Under the pieces are notes generated by a model, which was not told the origin of the DNA, did no database searches, and was given only the letters and a program-made list of their open reading frames with translations. A program made the translations under genes and the position numbers. From positions 801,200-865,199 of the forward strand of contig NZ_KQ948765.1 in assembly GCF_001514205.1 (NCBI RefSeq): a DNA stretch of 64,000 nucleotides, written 5' to 3'. Source of the stretch: Streptomyces griseoruber (lineage in GTDB: Bacteria > Actinomycetota > Actinomycetes > Streptomycetales > Streptomycetaceae). How positions within the stretch are numbered: position 1 is the stretch's first letter; each line of letters opens with the position of its first letter. Below, piece after piece: positions 34,136 through 46,843 of the stretch.

Positions 34136-34921
34136 TCAGGCCGTGGGCAGCCAGGACACCTTCCCCGCCAGCAGCGCGTACCCCACGAACGCGCCGATGT
34201 CCAGCAGCGAATGGGCCGCCACCAGCGGCCCCACCCGCCCCCAGCGCCGGTACAGCAGGACGAACACCACGCCCATCACCATGTTGCCGATGAACCCGCC
34301 GATGCCCTGGTAGAGGTGGTACGACCCGCGCAGCACGGCACTGGCCACCAGCGCCGTGCCCGGCGTCCAGCCGAGCTGTCCGAGGCGGCGCAGCAGATAG
34401 CCGACCACGATGACCTCTTCGAGGATCGCGTTCTGGAGCGCCGACATGATCAGCACGGGGTACTTCCACCACACGTCCGGCAGGGCCTCGGGGACGACGG
34501 TGAGGTTGAAGCCGAGCCCGCGGGCCAGCAGGTAGAAGGCGATGCCGGTGCTGCCGATGACGGCCGCGACACCGGCGCCGCGCCCCAGGTCCCACCAGGG
34601 CCGGCTGCGGTCGAAGCCGAGCGTCCGCAGCCCGCTCTGGCCCTCCCGCACCAGGAGATGCGCGACGAGCGCCACCGGGACCAGCGCCGAGGCGATCCCG
34701 AAGAGCTGCCAGGCGAGGTCCAGCCAGGGCCGCCCCGGCGCGGCCGAGGCGTTGAGCGTCGCCGCCTGGTCCTTCAGCCCGCCCGGCTTGGTGACCGATC
34801 CGATGAAACTGATCAGCGCGGACACTCCGCTGGCACCGAGCGAAAGCCCCAGCACAAGCAGCGTCTCGTCCCGGAAGATCCGCCGAGACGGCCGCTCGTC
34901 GTACACCTCGCCCACCCGCAC
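34136..34921 (-). CDS. CPBP family intramembrane protease-like protein
   Basis: A 261-residue polytopic protein with about six hydrophobic segments. The CPBP/Abi signature is visible: paired glutamates E168-E169 in AILEEVIVVGYLLRR, a histidine in the next helix (SYHLYQG, near residue 202) and another in VAAHSLLD near 240. The arginine usual in EExxxR is replaced by valine, though two arginines follow (LLRR), so proteolytic activity is likely but not certain. Family members process prenylated or membrane peptides or act in self-immunity. It is convergent with the PhzF gene. Downstream of the glutamate-cysteine ligase gene lies a 170-base gap that includes a repeated element. Confidence 0.8.
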   Translation of the reverse strand: MRVGEVYDERPSRRIFRDETLLVLGLSLGASGVSALISFIGSVTKPGGLKDQAATLNASAAPGRPWLDLAWQLFGIASALVPVALVAHLLVREGQSGLRTLGFDRSRPWWDLGRGAGVAAVIGSTGIAFYLLARGLGFNLTVVPEALPDVWWKYPVLIMSALQNAILEEVIVVGYLLRRLGQLGWTPGTALVASAVLRGSYHLYQGIGGFIGNMVMGVVFVLLYRRWGRVGPLVAAHSLLDIGAFVGYALLAGKVSWLPTA

Positions 34922-35017
34922 ACCCGCTTCCGTTCAAGGGACACAACAGCTTGCCCGATGCCACGAAAGCAAGGAGAACCGCCCCTGGCCCAACGGCCGA
35001 CGCGCGCATGCCGACCT

Positions 35018-35050
35018 GAAGGGGCGCGGGGAACCGCGCGGTCAACCCCC
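35018..35050. repeat. Streptomyces-type extragenic repeat (GGGGCGCGGGGAACCGCGCG core)
   Basis: The 20-base core at 35021-35040 with its small CGCG...CGCG stem resembles a short sequence seen very often between Streptomyces genes. It lies in the gap between the ligase-family gene and the CPBP gene. I recognise it from memory of Streptomyces sequences and cannot count copies here. Confidence 0.5.
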
Positions 35051-35092
35051 ATCGCCCCGCACAAGGCACTCAGGCCCGCGCGCCCCCGAACC

Positions 35093-36610
35093 TCACCGCA
35101 CTCCCACCACCTCCGGCAACCCCACGGGCCACGTGTGCACCGGCTCCCCCGCATGCATCAGCTCCGCGTACCGCCGCGTGGTCGCGGCCAGCGCGGCGTC
35201 CCGCGACAACCCCGACTCCACGGCCCGCCGAAACGTCGCCACCTGCCACGTCGCCCCGTTCACCCGCCGCCGGCACCGCTCCTCGATCACCCCGAGGTAG
35301 TAGTCCCGATCGGCCGGCTCCACCCCCCACGCGTCCAGCCCGGCCTCCGCGAGCGGCAGCAGTTCCTCCCGTACGAGACTGACCGCGTCCACCTCGCCCA
35401 CTCCCCCGAGCCGCCCGCGCCGCGGCCACTGCAACCGTGCGTCGATGCCGTACCGGCAGGCCGCGTCGAAGTTCGCCTCGGCCGCCTCGAACGGCAGCCG
35501 GGACCACACCGGCCGCGCGTCCTCGGCGAGGGCGCGGACGACGCCGTAGTAGAAGGCCGCGTTGGCGATCACGTCGGTCACGGTGGGCCCGGCGGGCAGC
35601 ACCCGGTTCTCCACCCTGAGGTGGGGGACGCCGTCGGCGATGCCGTACACGGGCCGGTTCCAGCGGTAGACGGTCCCGTTGTGCAGGACCAGCTCGGCCA
35701 GCGAGGGGACCCCGCCCGCCTCCAGCACCTCCAGCGGATCCTCCGCGTCGCACAGGGGCAGCAGCGCGGGGAAGTAGCGCAGGTTCTCCTCGAACAGCTC
35801 GTACGCCGAGCCGATCCACCGCTCCCCGAACCAGGTCCGCGGCCGTACGCCCTGCGCCTGGAGCTCGGGCGGCCGGGTGTCGGTGGCCTGTGTGAACAGC
35901 GGGGGCCGGGACTCGCGCCACAGCTCGCGGCCGAACAGGAAGGGCGAGTTGGCGCCCACGGCGATCTGCGCGGCGGTGACGGCCTGCGCCGCGTTCCACA
36001 CATCGGCGAAGCGGGCCGGGGTGACCTGGAGGTGCAGTTGCACGGAGGTGCAGGCGGCCTCGGGGACGATCGACTTCGAGGTGCACGACAGATGCTCCAC
36101 GCCTTCGATGTCGAGGGCGAAGTCCTCGCCCCGGGCAGCCACGATCTGGTCGTTGAGGAGGGCGTAGCGGTCGACGTCGGAAAGATTGGTGGAGACCAGA
36201 TCGTCACGGTCGAGGGTCGGCAGAATACCGATCATCACGATTCCCGCGTCGACCTCGCCCGCCTTTCGATGGGCATATGCCAGTGACGTACGAAGTTCCT
36301 CGGCGAGCCGGTCGAATACCCGCCCGCCCAATCGGTGTGGAGCTATGTTGACTTCCAGGTTGAACATGGCGAGTTCTGTTTGGAAATCTCGGCTCGCGAT
36401 CCGTTCGAGCACTGCGCCATTCAGCATTCTCGGCAGGCCGTCGGCGCCCGCGAGATTCAGCTCGATCTCAAGCCCCATGAGGTTCTTCGGCCGGTCGAAG
36501 CGCTTCTGGGCCAGAAGCCGCTCCAGCCCCGTCAGGCACCTTCGGAGCTTGTCGCGGTACTGCTGCCGATCGGACAGGTCGAACGCGCCCGCCACGACCT
36601 TCTCCCCCAT
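35093..36610 (-). CDS. Glutamate-cysteine ligase family protein (GCS2 type)
   Basis: A 505-residue protein. 'NLMGLEIELNLAGADGLPRM' and 'TELAMFNLEVNIAPHRLGGR' are the ATP/glutamate-binding signature of the GCS2 carboxylate-amine ligases, and CTSVQLHLQV carries the central strand. Members make gamma-glutamyl-cysteine or related amides. In actinomycetes, paralogues serve mycothiol-independent routes such as ergothioneine (EgtA), so the exact amine substrate is open. The ATG at 36610 follows GAGGAGGGA; the longer frame upstream is not supported. No egtBCD genes are nearby, so I do not assign egtA. Confidence 0.8.
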   Translation of the reverse strand: MGEKVVAGAFDLSDRQQYRDKLRRCLTGLERLLAQKRFDRPKNLMGLEIELNLAGADGLPRMLNGAVLERIASRDFQTELAMFNLEVNIAPHRLGGRVFDRLAEELRTSLAYAHRKAGEVDAGIVMIGILPTLDRDDLVSTNLSDVDRYALLNDQIVAARGEDFALDIEGVEHLSCTSKSIVPEAACTSVQLHLQVTPARFADVWNAAQAVTAAQIAVGANSPFLFGRELWRESRPPLFTQATDTRPPELQAQGVRPRTWFGERWIGSAYELFEENLRYFPALLPLCDAEDPLEVLEAGGVPSLAELVLHNGTVYRWNRPVYGIADGVPHLRVENRVLPAGPTVTDVIANAAFYYGVVRALAEDARPVWSRLPFEAAEANFDAACRYGIDARLQWPRRGRLGGVGEVDAVSLVREELLPLAEAGLDAWGVEPADRDYYLGVIEERCRRRVNGATWQVATFRRAVESGLSRDAALAATTRRYAELMHAGEPVHTWPVGLPEVVGVR

Positions 36611-37191
36611 CGAAGCGTCCCTCCTCGCATGGGCGGGCCGGTCATCCGGCCGCCGGTCTCCCGGGTCAGGTGGGATGATGCCCAGCCGGACCGATCGATA
36701 ACGTCCCCGTCGGCTCCCGCCACCCGCTAGGCTGACCGGAAGCGCCCGGACTGACCGGAGGCACATTCACGGGGCAAGCGGCGGACCACTCTTTCACTAA
36801 CTCCCGGAACTCGCACTCGGGAACTCGTGAAAAAGTCCGACGAGAATGGGCCGACCATAGCGTGCGCATAACCCGAGGTCATCGCGGCGCCCGCCGCCCT
36901 GAATCGGGATGATTCACACGTATCGCCGACCGAATGGACTCTTGTCGGGTGTCCCGGAATCGGCTAGACGAAACACAGTCTGAACACGCGTCGTATAAAC
37001 TCCTCGCACAAGGCGGAGAAGGTGGGCCCCGCGGTCGGAGGAGCCTGTCGTCCAGGTGGCGGCAGGCCGCTTGCGCACCCCGGCTGTCCGAAGACCCCGG
37101 CCCCTGCCTCTCCGACCTTCACGAGAGCTAGCTGACAGCGCCGTCCGCCCCCGCCCTCGCGCCACCGCCTGTGAATGAGAGGCGACCCATC
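36611..37191. other. Intergenic region between divergent genes (581 bases)
   Basis: This is a long gap between the leftward ligase gene and the rightward hypothetical gene. It includes an AT-richer stretch around 36780-37010 that probably holds promoters for both. I see no RNA fold, terminator or coding frame with Streptomyces-like third-position bias that I would defend. Confidence 0.5.
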
Positions 37192-37785
37192 ATGCCGCTG
37201 CACGTCCCTCCGGCTCCCGCGCCCGCCCTTCGCTCCGTCCTCACGGCCCTCGGTTCCCCCACCGCGGTCCGTGAGGCCCGAACTCCGTCCCTGCGCTCCG
37301 CCCAGGACGAGGCCACCCCCGAACTCCCGCTGCCGCTGCACGTCCTGGACCGGATCACCCCCGAGGGCGTGTCCGCGACCCGGCTGGCCGGCTGGCGCTT
37401 CCTGATCCGTTGCGGCGACCGGGCCGTGGCAGCGGCCGAGACCCGGCTCACCCCGGACGGCTGGGCGTTCTCCCATTTCTTCGAGGGCCCCTACATCGCC
37501 TCCACCGAACGCGCCCTGCGGCAGGCCGAGTCGGCGACCCAGCCGTACCAGGCGCGGCTGCTGTCGGTCCCCGGGCTCTACATGCTCACGCTCTGGCTGC
37601 ACGGCGACACCGAATCCGACGGCACCACCGGTCATCCCGCGGCGACCGATCTGCTGGTGCCGCTGGCCCCGGCGCCGCCCGGGATCGCCGCCCATCGCGC
37701 CCACCGCGTCGCCGAGTTGCTCCCGGTGCTGACCCTGCGGGTGCCCCCGTCGGCGCCGCCGCCCCTGCTGGGTTCGCCCGCCTGA
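37192..37785 (+). CDS. Conserved hypothetical protein
   Basis: A 197-residue protein starting MPLHVPPAPAPALRSVLTAL, with a GAGAGG site 9 bases before the ATG. A well-ordered middle (RLAGWRFLIRCGDRAVAAAE, GWAFSHFFEGPYIASTERAL, ARLLSVPGLYMLTLWLHGDT) is flanked by Pro/Ala-rich ends. The phrase GLYMLTLWLHG suggests a small beta-strand domain. I recall similar proteins being widespread and unnamed in Streptomyces and cannot assign a function. A strong hairpin follows the gene. Confidence 0.8.
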   Translation: MPLHVPPAPAPALRSVLTALGSPTAVREARTPSLRSAQDEATPELPLPLHVLDRITPEGVSATRLAGWRFLIRCGDRAVAAAETRLTPDGWAFSHFFEGPYIASTERALRQAESATQPYQARLLSVPGLYMLTLWLHGDTESDGTTGHPAATDLLVPLAPAPPGIAAHRAHRVAELLPVLTLRVPPSAPPPLLGSPA

Positions 37786-37825
37786 CGCCGTACCGCGGAC
37801 CCGCGGACAGCAGTCGCCCGTACCC

Positions 37826-37860
37826 CGTACCCCGGCACCACGGCCCGGTGCCGGGGTACG
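37826..37860 (+). terminator. Hairpin terminator after the hypothetical gene
   Basis: A perfect 14-bp stem (CGTACCCCGGCACC with its complement) and a 7-base loop begin 40 bases after the stop. There is no T-run, which is usual for Streptomyces terminators. Confidence 0.75.
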
Positions 37861-38159
37861 GTGCCGTCCGCGGTGTTCGTCCCCGCTTCCCCGTCCGGAC
37901 TAGCCCTATCCGGCCACGGAAAACCACCCGAAGTGACAGTGCGGTTGAGATGAACCGCCCGCGCGGGTGATGCGTCATGAACCTGTGAGAGGCGGTGCCG
38001 CCAAATCCCTGCGGAACGACGTCCGTGGGGCAACACTGGGTTCCGACCGACTTATCACAACGGGGGGCGGCCATGAACGACGTACACGACGCTTCACGCC
38101 GCGGGACAGACTCGACCACACTCACCACACACATCACGCCAGAGCGGAAGAACCCATCC

Positions 38160-38348
38160 ATGTGCCAGCACCAGCCGCCGTGCCCGACAGCAACCTCCGC
38201 CGACCGGGAGTCCGCCCGGCTCGTGGCGCACCACCCGGAACAGGGCTGGAGCCTGCTGTGCAACGGCGTCCTCCTCTTCGAGGACACCGGTGAGCTCCTG
38301 CCGGACGGCCAGGTCATCGCCCCGCACCGGGTCGTGACCGCAGCCTGA
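38160..38348 (+). CDS. DUF5999 family small protein
   Basis: A 62-residue protein (MCQHQPPCPTATSADRESAR) with the DUF5999 core GWSLLCNGVLLFEDTGELLP followed by APHR. The family is almost confined to Streptomyces. The Cys-x3-x-Cys start could bind metal. I favour the ATG at 38160 because homologues start with MCQHQPPC. An in-frame ATG at 38073 with a GGGGGGCGG site would add 29 poorly ordered residues (MNDVHDASRRGTDSTTLTTH) and cannot be excluded. Function unknown. A perfect hairpin follows. Confidence 0.8.
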   Translation: MCQHQPPCPTATSADRESARLVAHHPEQGWSLLCNGVLLFEDTGELLPDGQVIAPHRVVTAA

Positions 38349-38354
38349 GCAGCA

Positions 38355-38380
38355 CCGGACGGCGCGGGACCGCCGTCCGG
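38355..38380 (+). terminator. Hairpin terminator after the DUF5999 gene
   Basis: The 10-bp perfect stem CCGGACGGCG/CGCCGTCCGG with a 6-base loop starts 7 bases after the stop codon. Confidence 0.75.
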
Positions 38381-38503
38381 GGTCTTCGAGGGGCCGGACC
38401 GCAGCCAGCCGCTGCGAACCGGCCCCGACGCGTGTCCGGGGGCGCTCACTCCTCGTAGCCTCCGCCTTCCCTTCCGTACGCACGCGTTTTCCGGAAGACT
38501 CCT

Positions 38504-38514
38504 GGAAGTTTCGG
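38504..38514. promoter_or_regulatory. Candidate LacI-family operator upstream of the regulator gene
   Basis: GGAAGTTTCGG resembles the palindromic CGAAAGTTTCG upstream of the sugar-binding-protein gene. It lies 36 bases before the LacI start, where an autoregulatory operator would fit. Similarity is partial. Confidence 0.3.
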
Positions 38515-38549
38515 CACCGCGCCCGGAACGAGGCGACGGAGGTGGGGGA

Positions 38550-40723
<2,174 letters not shown>

Positions 40724-41554
40724 TCATCCCTTCGTGGCGCCGGTGGCGAGACCGCCGACGAGCTGGCGCTCGGCGACGGAGTAGAAGGCCAGGGCGGGAA
40801 CCATGGCGAGGACGAGATAGGCGAAGATCCGGGCGTACTCGGAGGAGTACTGGCCCTGGAACTGCTGCACACCGATCGGGAGCGTCCACCAGGAGGGCTC
40901 GTTGAAGACCAGCAGCGGCAGCAGGAAGTTGTTCCAGCTGGCGACGACGGCGAGCACGGAGACCGTGCCGAGCGCGGGCCGGGCCATCGGCAGCAGGATC
41001 CGCCAGAAGAAGCCGAGCGGCCCGCAGCCGTCGAGGGTCGCCGCCTCCTCCAGCTCGGCCGGTATCTCCCGGAAGAAGCCGCGCAGGATGACGATCGTCA
41101 TCGGCACCCCGAAGGCCGCCTGCGGCAGGATCACCCCGAGCGGGTTGTCCAGCAGGTCCATCGAGCGCAGCAGCAGGAACAGCGGCAGGACCGCCACCGC
41201 GAACGGGAACATCAGGCCCATCGTGAACAGCGTGAACAGCAGCTCACGGCCCCGGAAGGCGAACCGGGCGAAGGAGAACGCGGCGAGCGCGGACACCGCG
41301 ACCACCACCACCGTCGTCCCGGCCGCGATCACCGTGCTGCTGCCGAGCAGCTGCCAGAAGGAGCCCGAGCCGAGGATGTCGGTGTAGTTGGAGGTGACCC
41401 ACGGGTCGGGCAGCCCGAAGGGGTTGCGGGAGAGCTGGTCGGTCGACTTGAAGCCGGACAGCACGGCGTACAGCAGCGGTACGGCCATCACGGCGCCGAC
41501 GACCACCAGTACGGCGTGCACGGGAAGGGTCCGGCCTCTTCTGCGGACGCTCAC
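40724..41554 (-). CDS. Carbohydrate ABC transporter permease (CUT1, MalG-like)
   Basis: A 276-residue inner-membrane permease with six hydrophobic segments and the EAA loop AELEEAATLDGCGPLGFFWR. MalG-type features are ATTLDGCG after EIPAELEE and the C-terminal Gly-rich tail (LVGGLATGATKG). The GTG start overlaps the stop of the other permease (GTGA), so the two permeases are translated together. No ATPase gene is present in the operon; CUT1 sugar importers of Streptomyces often share the MsiK ATPase encoded elsewhere. Confidence 0.9.
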   Translation of the reverse strand: MSVRRRGRTLPVHAVLVVVGAVMAVPLLYAVLSGFKSTDQLSRNPFGLPDPWVTSNYTDILGSGSFWQLLGSSTVIAAGTTVVVVAVSALAAFSFARFAFRGRELLFTLFTMGLMFPFAVAVLPLFLLLRSMDLLDNPLGVILPQAAFGVPMTIVILRGFFREIPAELEEAATLDGCGPLGFFWRILLPMARPALGTVSVLAVVASWNNFLLPLLVFNEPSWWTLPIGVQQFQGQYSSEYARIFAYLVLAMVPALAFYSVAERQLVGGLATGATKG

Positions 41555-42546
41555 GAGCCGCCTCCTCGCATGGTCGTGGTGGCGCCCTCCAGATCGCGGC
41601 GGAGCACGAACCGCTGGTAGGCCAGGGCGAAGACGAGGCTGATGCCGAAGATGACCACACTGATCGCGCTGGCGTAGCCGACCTGGTAGCGCTTGAAGCC
41701 GTACTGGAACATGGTCACGGCCATCGTCTCGGAGTGATGGTCGGGGCCGCCGGCCGTGACGATCCACACGAGGTCGAAGAGCTGGATGGAGCCGATCACC
41801 GACAGGAAGACGCTGATCCGCAGGGTGGGCGCGAGCAGCGGCAGGGTGACGCTGCGGAACCGCTGCCAGGGCCCGGCCCCGTCGATCAGCGCGGCCTCGG
41901 TCAACTCGGCCGGGATGGACTGGAGTCCGGCCAGGTAGAGCATCATGTGGAAGCCGAAGTACTTCCAGGTCATGACCAGGAACAGGGTGGCCATCACGGT
42001 GGAGGGGTCGGCGAACCACTGCCCCCCGAGCCCGTCCAGGCCCACCGCGCCCAGCAGATGGTCGGCCAGTCCGTCGTCGGGGGCGAAGATCATGCTGAAC
42101 AGCACGCCGGTGATCGCCTCGGAGAGGATGTACGGCGCGAAGAACAGCATGCGGTAGACGGCCCGGCCGCGGATCCGCTGGTTGAGGGCGACCGCGAGGG
42201 CGAGCGCGAACGGCAGCTGGAGCAGCAGGGAGAGTCCGACCAGGACGAGGCAGCGCCACAGGTCGCCGAGGAAGACCGGGTCCTGGAAGAGGCGGGTGAA
42301 GTTGTCGCCGCCGATGAAGTCCTCGGGCATCCCGAAGCCGCCCCATCGGAAGAACGCGGCGTACAGCGCGAACAGCATCGGCAGCAGCACGAGCGTGCCG
42401 AAGAGCACCAGGGCGGGCACCTGGAAGCCGACGGCGGTGAGCCAGTGCAGCACCCGGCGGCGGGTCCGGCCGGCGGCCGCGGGGAGGGGCGGCGGTCGGC
42501 CGGTGTCCGGGGCGCTGCGCTTGTCCGGGAGGTAGGTCGAGGCCAT
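41551..42546 (-). CDS. Sugar ABC transporter permease (CUT1, MalF-like)
   Basis: A 331-residue permease with an N-terminal cytoplasmic tail of ~35 residues followed by six membrane segments. The EAA loop is AELTEAALIDGAGPWQRFRS. The stretch LVLLPMLFALYAAFFRWGGF is typical of UgpA/MalF-like subunits. It starts 4 bases after the substrate-binding-protein gene and overlaps the next permease by four bases, a tight three-gene importer operon. The sugar is inferred to be a xylo-oligosaccharide because a GH10 gene follows. Confidence 0.9.
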   Translation of the reverse strand: MASTYLPDKRSAPDTGRPPPLPAAAGRTRRRVLHWLTAVGFQVPALVLFGTLVLLPMLFALYAAFFRWGGFGMPEDFIGGDNFTRLFQDPVFLGDLWRCLVLVGLSLLLQLPFALALAVALNQRIRGRAVYRMLFFAPYILSEAITGVLFSMIFAPDDGLADHLLGAVGLDGLGGQWFADPSTVMATLFLVMTWKYFGFHMMLYLAGLQSIPAELTEAALIDGAGPWQRFRSVTLPLLAPTLRISVFLSVIGSIQLFDLVWIVTAGGPDHHSETMAVTMFQYGFKRYQVGYASAISVVIFGISLVFALAYQRFVLRRDLEGATTTMRGGGS

Positions 42547-42550
42547 CCGG

Positions 42551-43843
42551 CTACTGCTCTTCCTTGGCGACCTTGGTGATCGACTCGGTGACCTGCTGGG
42601 GGGACTTCGATCCGGCGATGAGTCCGGCGACGCTGTCGTTGACCTCCTGGCCGACGGCGGGCGCGTACGCCTGGTCGAGATAGAGCTGGAAGCCGGTGGC
42701 GGCCTTCAACTGGGCCTGTACGGCGGACAGGTTGGGGTCGGTGAGGGCGCTCTCGGCGGCGGGTACGACGGGCAGCACGCCGGTCTTCTTGACCAGCTCG
42801 GTGTCGGTGGCGGCCGAGGCGAAGAACTTCAGGAAGTCGACGGCCGCCTGCGGGGCGCCCTTGCGCAGCGCGTGTCCGCCGCCGCCGCCGAAGACCTCGG
42901 TGATCGCGCCCTGGCCGCTCTCGACCGCGGGGAACGGGAAGAACCCGAGGTCGACGCCGAGCCCCTTGCCCGCGTCGGCCTCGACCACCGGCGCCCACTG
43001 CCCCATCAGCTCCATGGCCGCCTTGCCGTTGCCCATGGTGGCGGCCTGGCCGGTGGGGGTGCTGTAGGCGGCGCCGAGGAAGCCCTTCTGGAACGGCTGG
43101 AGGTCGACGAGGTCCTGCAGATGCTGACCCGCCCGGACGAATCCGTCGCCGGTGAAGTCCTTGTCGTCGTTCGCCTTCCGCAGGGCGTCGATGCCGGCGG
43201 TGCGCATGGCGAGGTAGGCCCAGTAGTACATGCCCGGCCACTTCTCCTTGCCGGCCAAAGCAAGCGGGGTGATCCCGGCGGCCTTCAGCTTCTTCACGGC
43301 GTCGAGGAAGCCGCTCCAGGTGGTGGGGGGAGCCCCGAGGCCGGCCTTCTTGAAGAGCGCCTTGTTGTACCAGAAGCCGATCATGCCGATGTCGAAGGGG
43401 ATGCCGTAGACCTTGTCGTCGAAGAGGTACGGCTCCCGGGAGACGGAGAGCAGCCCGTCCCCCCATCCCTTGCTCCTGTCGGTCAGGTCCTCGACGAGCC
43501 CGGCGTCGATCTGCTGCTTGAGGACCCCGCCGCCCCAGGTGTGGAAGATGTCGGGCAGCTTTCCGGAGGCGGTCAGCGCGGTCATCTTCGACTTGTAGGG
43601 GTCGTTCTCCAGCTGGACGATCTTGACCTTGACCTTGGGGTTCCGGGCCTCGAACTGCTTGGCGAGTGCGGCCCAGACGTCCTTGGTGGGCTGGGTGGTG
43701 GAGATGTTCCACCACTCGATCGTGGTCGTCCCCGACGACCCTCCGTCCGAGTCGCCGCCGCAGCCGCTCAGTGCCGTCATGCTCACCCCGGCCGCGGCGG
43801 AGGCCGCCAGGAAGCCGCGGCGGGACAGTGCCGGGTCGCCCAT
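42551..43843 (-). CDS. Extracellular sugar-binding lipoprotein of the ABC importer
   Basis: A 430-residue family 1 solute-binding protein. The N-terminus MGDPALSRRGFLAASAAAG is a twin-arginine signal with lipobox LSGC, giving a lipidated Cys28. The mature part shows the family pattern TIEWWNISTTQPTKDVWAAL and KVKVKIVQLENDPYKSKMT. I chose the ATG at 43843 since AGGAG lies six bases before it; the adjacent ATG at 43846 is the alternative. It is the first gene of the importer-xylanase operon, preceded by candidate operators. Confidence 0.9.
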   Translation of the reverse strand: MGDPALSRRGFLAASAAAGVSMTALSGCGGDSDGGSSGTTTIEWWNISTTQPTKDVWAALAKQFEARNPKVKVKIVQLENDPYKSKMTALTASGKLPDIFHTWGGGVLKQQIDAGLVEDLTDRSKGWGDGLLSVSREPYLFDDKVYGIPFDIGMIGFWYNKALFKKAGLGAPPTTWSGFLDAVKKLKAAGITPLALAGKEKWPGMYYWAYLAMRTAGIDALRKANDDKDFTGDGFVRAGQHLQDLVDLQPFQKGFLGAAYSTPTGQAATMGNGKAAMELMGQWAPVVEADAGKGLGVDLGFFPFPAVESGQGAITEVFGGGGGHALRKGAPQAAVDFLKFFASAATDTELVKKTGVLPVVPAAESALTDPNLSAVQAQLKAATGFQLYLDQAYAPAVGQEVNDSVAGLIAGSKSPQQVTESITKVAKEEQ

Positions 43844-44240
43844 CATGCGCTCCTTGGGTAGATCGAAAGTTTCGAACCAGATCCAGAAAGCTTCGCTGCT
43901 GCCGCACCCTAGAGACACCCTCCGACAGGTGGCAACCCCCTGAACACAGGGAATCCTGGCATCTGTTCATCAAGCGGAGACCGGCAGCGGCCCGGACGGC
44001 TCCGAAACATTCGGATCTGTCAGCGAACCTTACGAAGAGGCGCAGGAGCCAGGAGGGAGTGGCTGAAAAGCGCCTTCCGATCGGCGGCCCCCGACGCCTG
44101 GCCGCGACCAGTCTTAACGGAAGCTTGACGCCGTCCGGCCCATGATCCGCGGGCCTGTGCGTCACTCTCCGCTTACGCTGAAGCCGCCGTCCGCGTGATG
44201 GCCGAAACCCCACGCCGGACCCGCCCCCAGGAGCACGCGT
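43844..44240. other. Intergenic region between divergent importer and APC permease genes
   Basis: Apart from the operator pair, it contains a spaced inverted pair TGAACA (43941-43946) and TGTTCA (43964-43969). I see no coding frame or RNA fold I would name. Confidence 0.4.
43864..43895. promoter_or_regulatory. Candidate LacI-family operator pair upstream of the importer operon
   Basis: A palindrome CGAAAGTTTCG at 43864-43874 and a related GAAAGCTTCG at 43886-43895 have centres about 21-22 bases apart, roughly two helical turns. They lie just upstream of the binding-protein start. CGAA-spacer-TTCG sites are typical for actinobacterial LacI-type xylan regulators. The sequence is seen; its use by the neighbouring regulator is inferred. 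Confidence 0.5.
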
Positions 44241-46193
<1,953 letters not shown>

Positions 46194-46203
46194 CCTCGCC
46201 GCG

Positions 46204-46241
46204 CCTACGGCGGCCAGGGGGCGCCCCCTGGCCGCCGTAGG
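46204..46241 (+). terminator. Strong hairpin terminator after the APC permease gene
   Basis: An 18-base perfectly complementary inverted repeat (CCTACGGCGGCCAGGGGG and its complement) with almost no spacer starts 10 bases after the stop. Confidence 0.8.
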
Positions 46242-46274
46242 CCCCCTCCGCCGCCCCCTCGTGCGCCGCGGCCC

Positions 46275-46280
46275 TATCGT
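46275..46280 (+). promoter_or_regulatory. TANNNT box before leaderless HTH-Mop gene
   Basis: TATCGT lies exactly 7 bases before the ATG at 46288 with no ribosome site, which predicts a leaderless transcript. Confidence 0.5.
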
Positions 46281-46287
46281 GACCCGC

Positions 46288-46683
46288 ATGCAGAGCTACA
46301 CAATCGGACAGGCGGCACGGCTGCTCGGCGTGAGCCCCGACACCGCGCGCCGCTGGGCGGACGCCGGCCGGGTGGCGACCCACCGGGACGAGGGCGGACG
46401 GCGCCTCATCGACGGCAAGGACCTCGCCGCGTTCTCGGTCTCCCTCGCCCGCACGGACCACGCCGACGAAGAGGCCCCGTACACCTCGGTCCGCAACGCC
46501 TTCCCCGGCATCGTCACCGCGATCAAGCTCGGCGACGTCGCCGCCCAGGTGGAGATCCAGGCCGGCCCGCACCGGCTGGTCTCCCTGCTGACCCGGGAGG
46601 CCGTCGAGGAACTGGGCCTGGAGGTCGGCATGGAGGCCACCGCCCGCGTGAAGTCCACGAACGTGCACATCGACCGCGTCTGA
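46288..46683 (+). CDS. Helix-turn-helix/Mop (TOBE) domain protein, candidate molybdate-responsive regulator
   Basis: A 131-residue protein. Residues 1-50 are an excisionase/MerR-like winged helix (YTIGQAARLLGVSPDTARRW). Residues ~65-131 are a molbindin (Mop/TOBE) domain (SVRNAFPGIVTAIKLGDVAA, VEELGLEVGMEATARVKSTN). DNA-binding plus Mop is the logic of ModE, built here from different parts. It lies immediately upstream of modABC and probably senses molybdate for that operon. A longer frame from a GTG at 46261 exists, but the TATCGT box argues for the ATG. Confidence 0.85.
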   Translation: MQSYTIGQAARLLGVSPDTARRWADAGRVATHRDEGGRRLIDGKDLAAFSVSLARTDHADEEAPYTSVRNAFPGIVTAIKLGDVAAQVEIQAGPHRLVSLLTREAVEELGLEVGMEATARVKSTNVHIDRV

Positions 46684-46843
46684 ACCGCGGCGGGCTGCCC
46701 CCTCCGTACGAACGCACATGCGTGCCCCACACCCAGCTCACCCCGGATTATGCGAAGCCCCAGAAGACGCCTGCCTTGCATATGCGGCATCATCATGATG
46801 TTGGGCCGTTCGAGGGACCGCAGAAACCGAGGAGTACACCGTG

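Noticed and set aside
35093..36610. egtA (ergothioneine pathway)
   Set aside because: The family fits, but no egtB/C/D/E genes are nearby and the amine specificity cannot be read.
38073..38159. Separate leader peptide before the DUF5999 gene
   Set aside because: The frame is continuous with DUF5999 and has no stop, so it is at most an alternative start.
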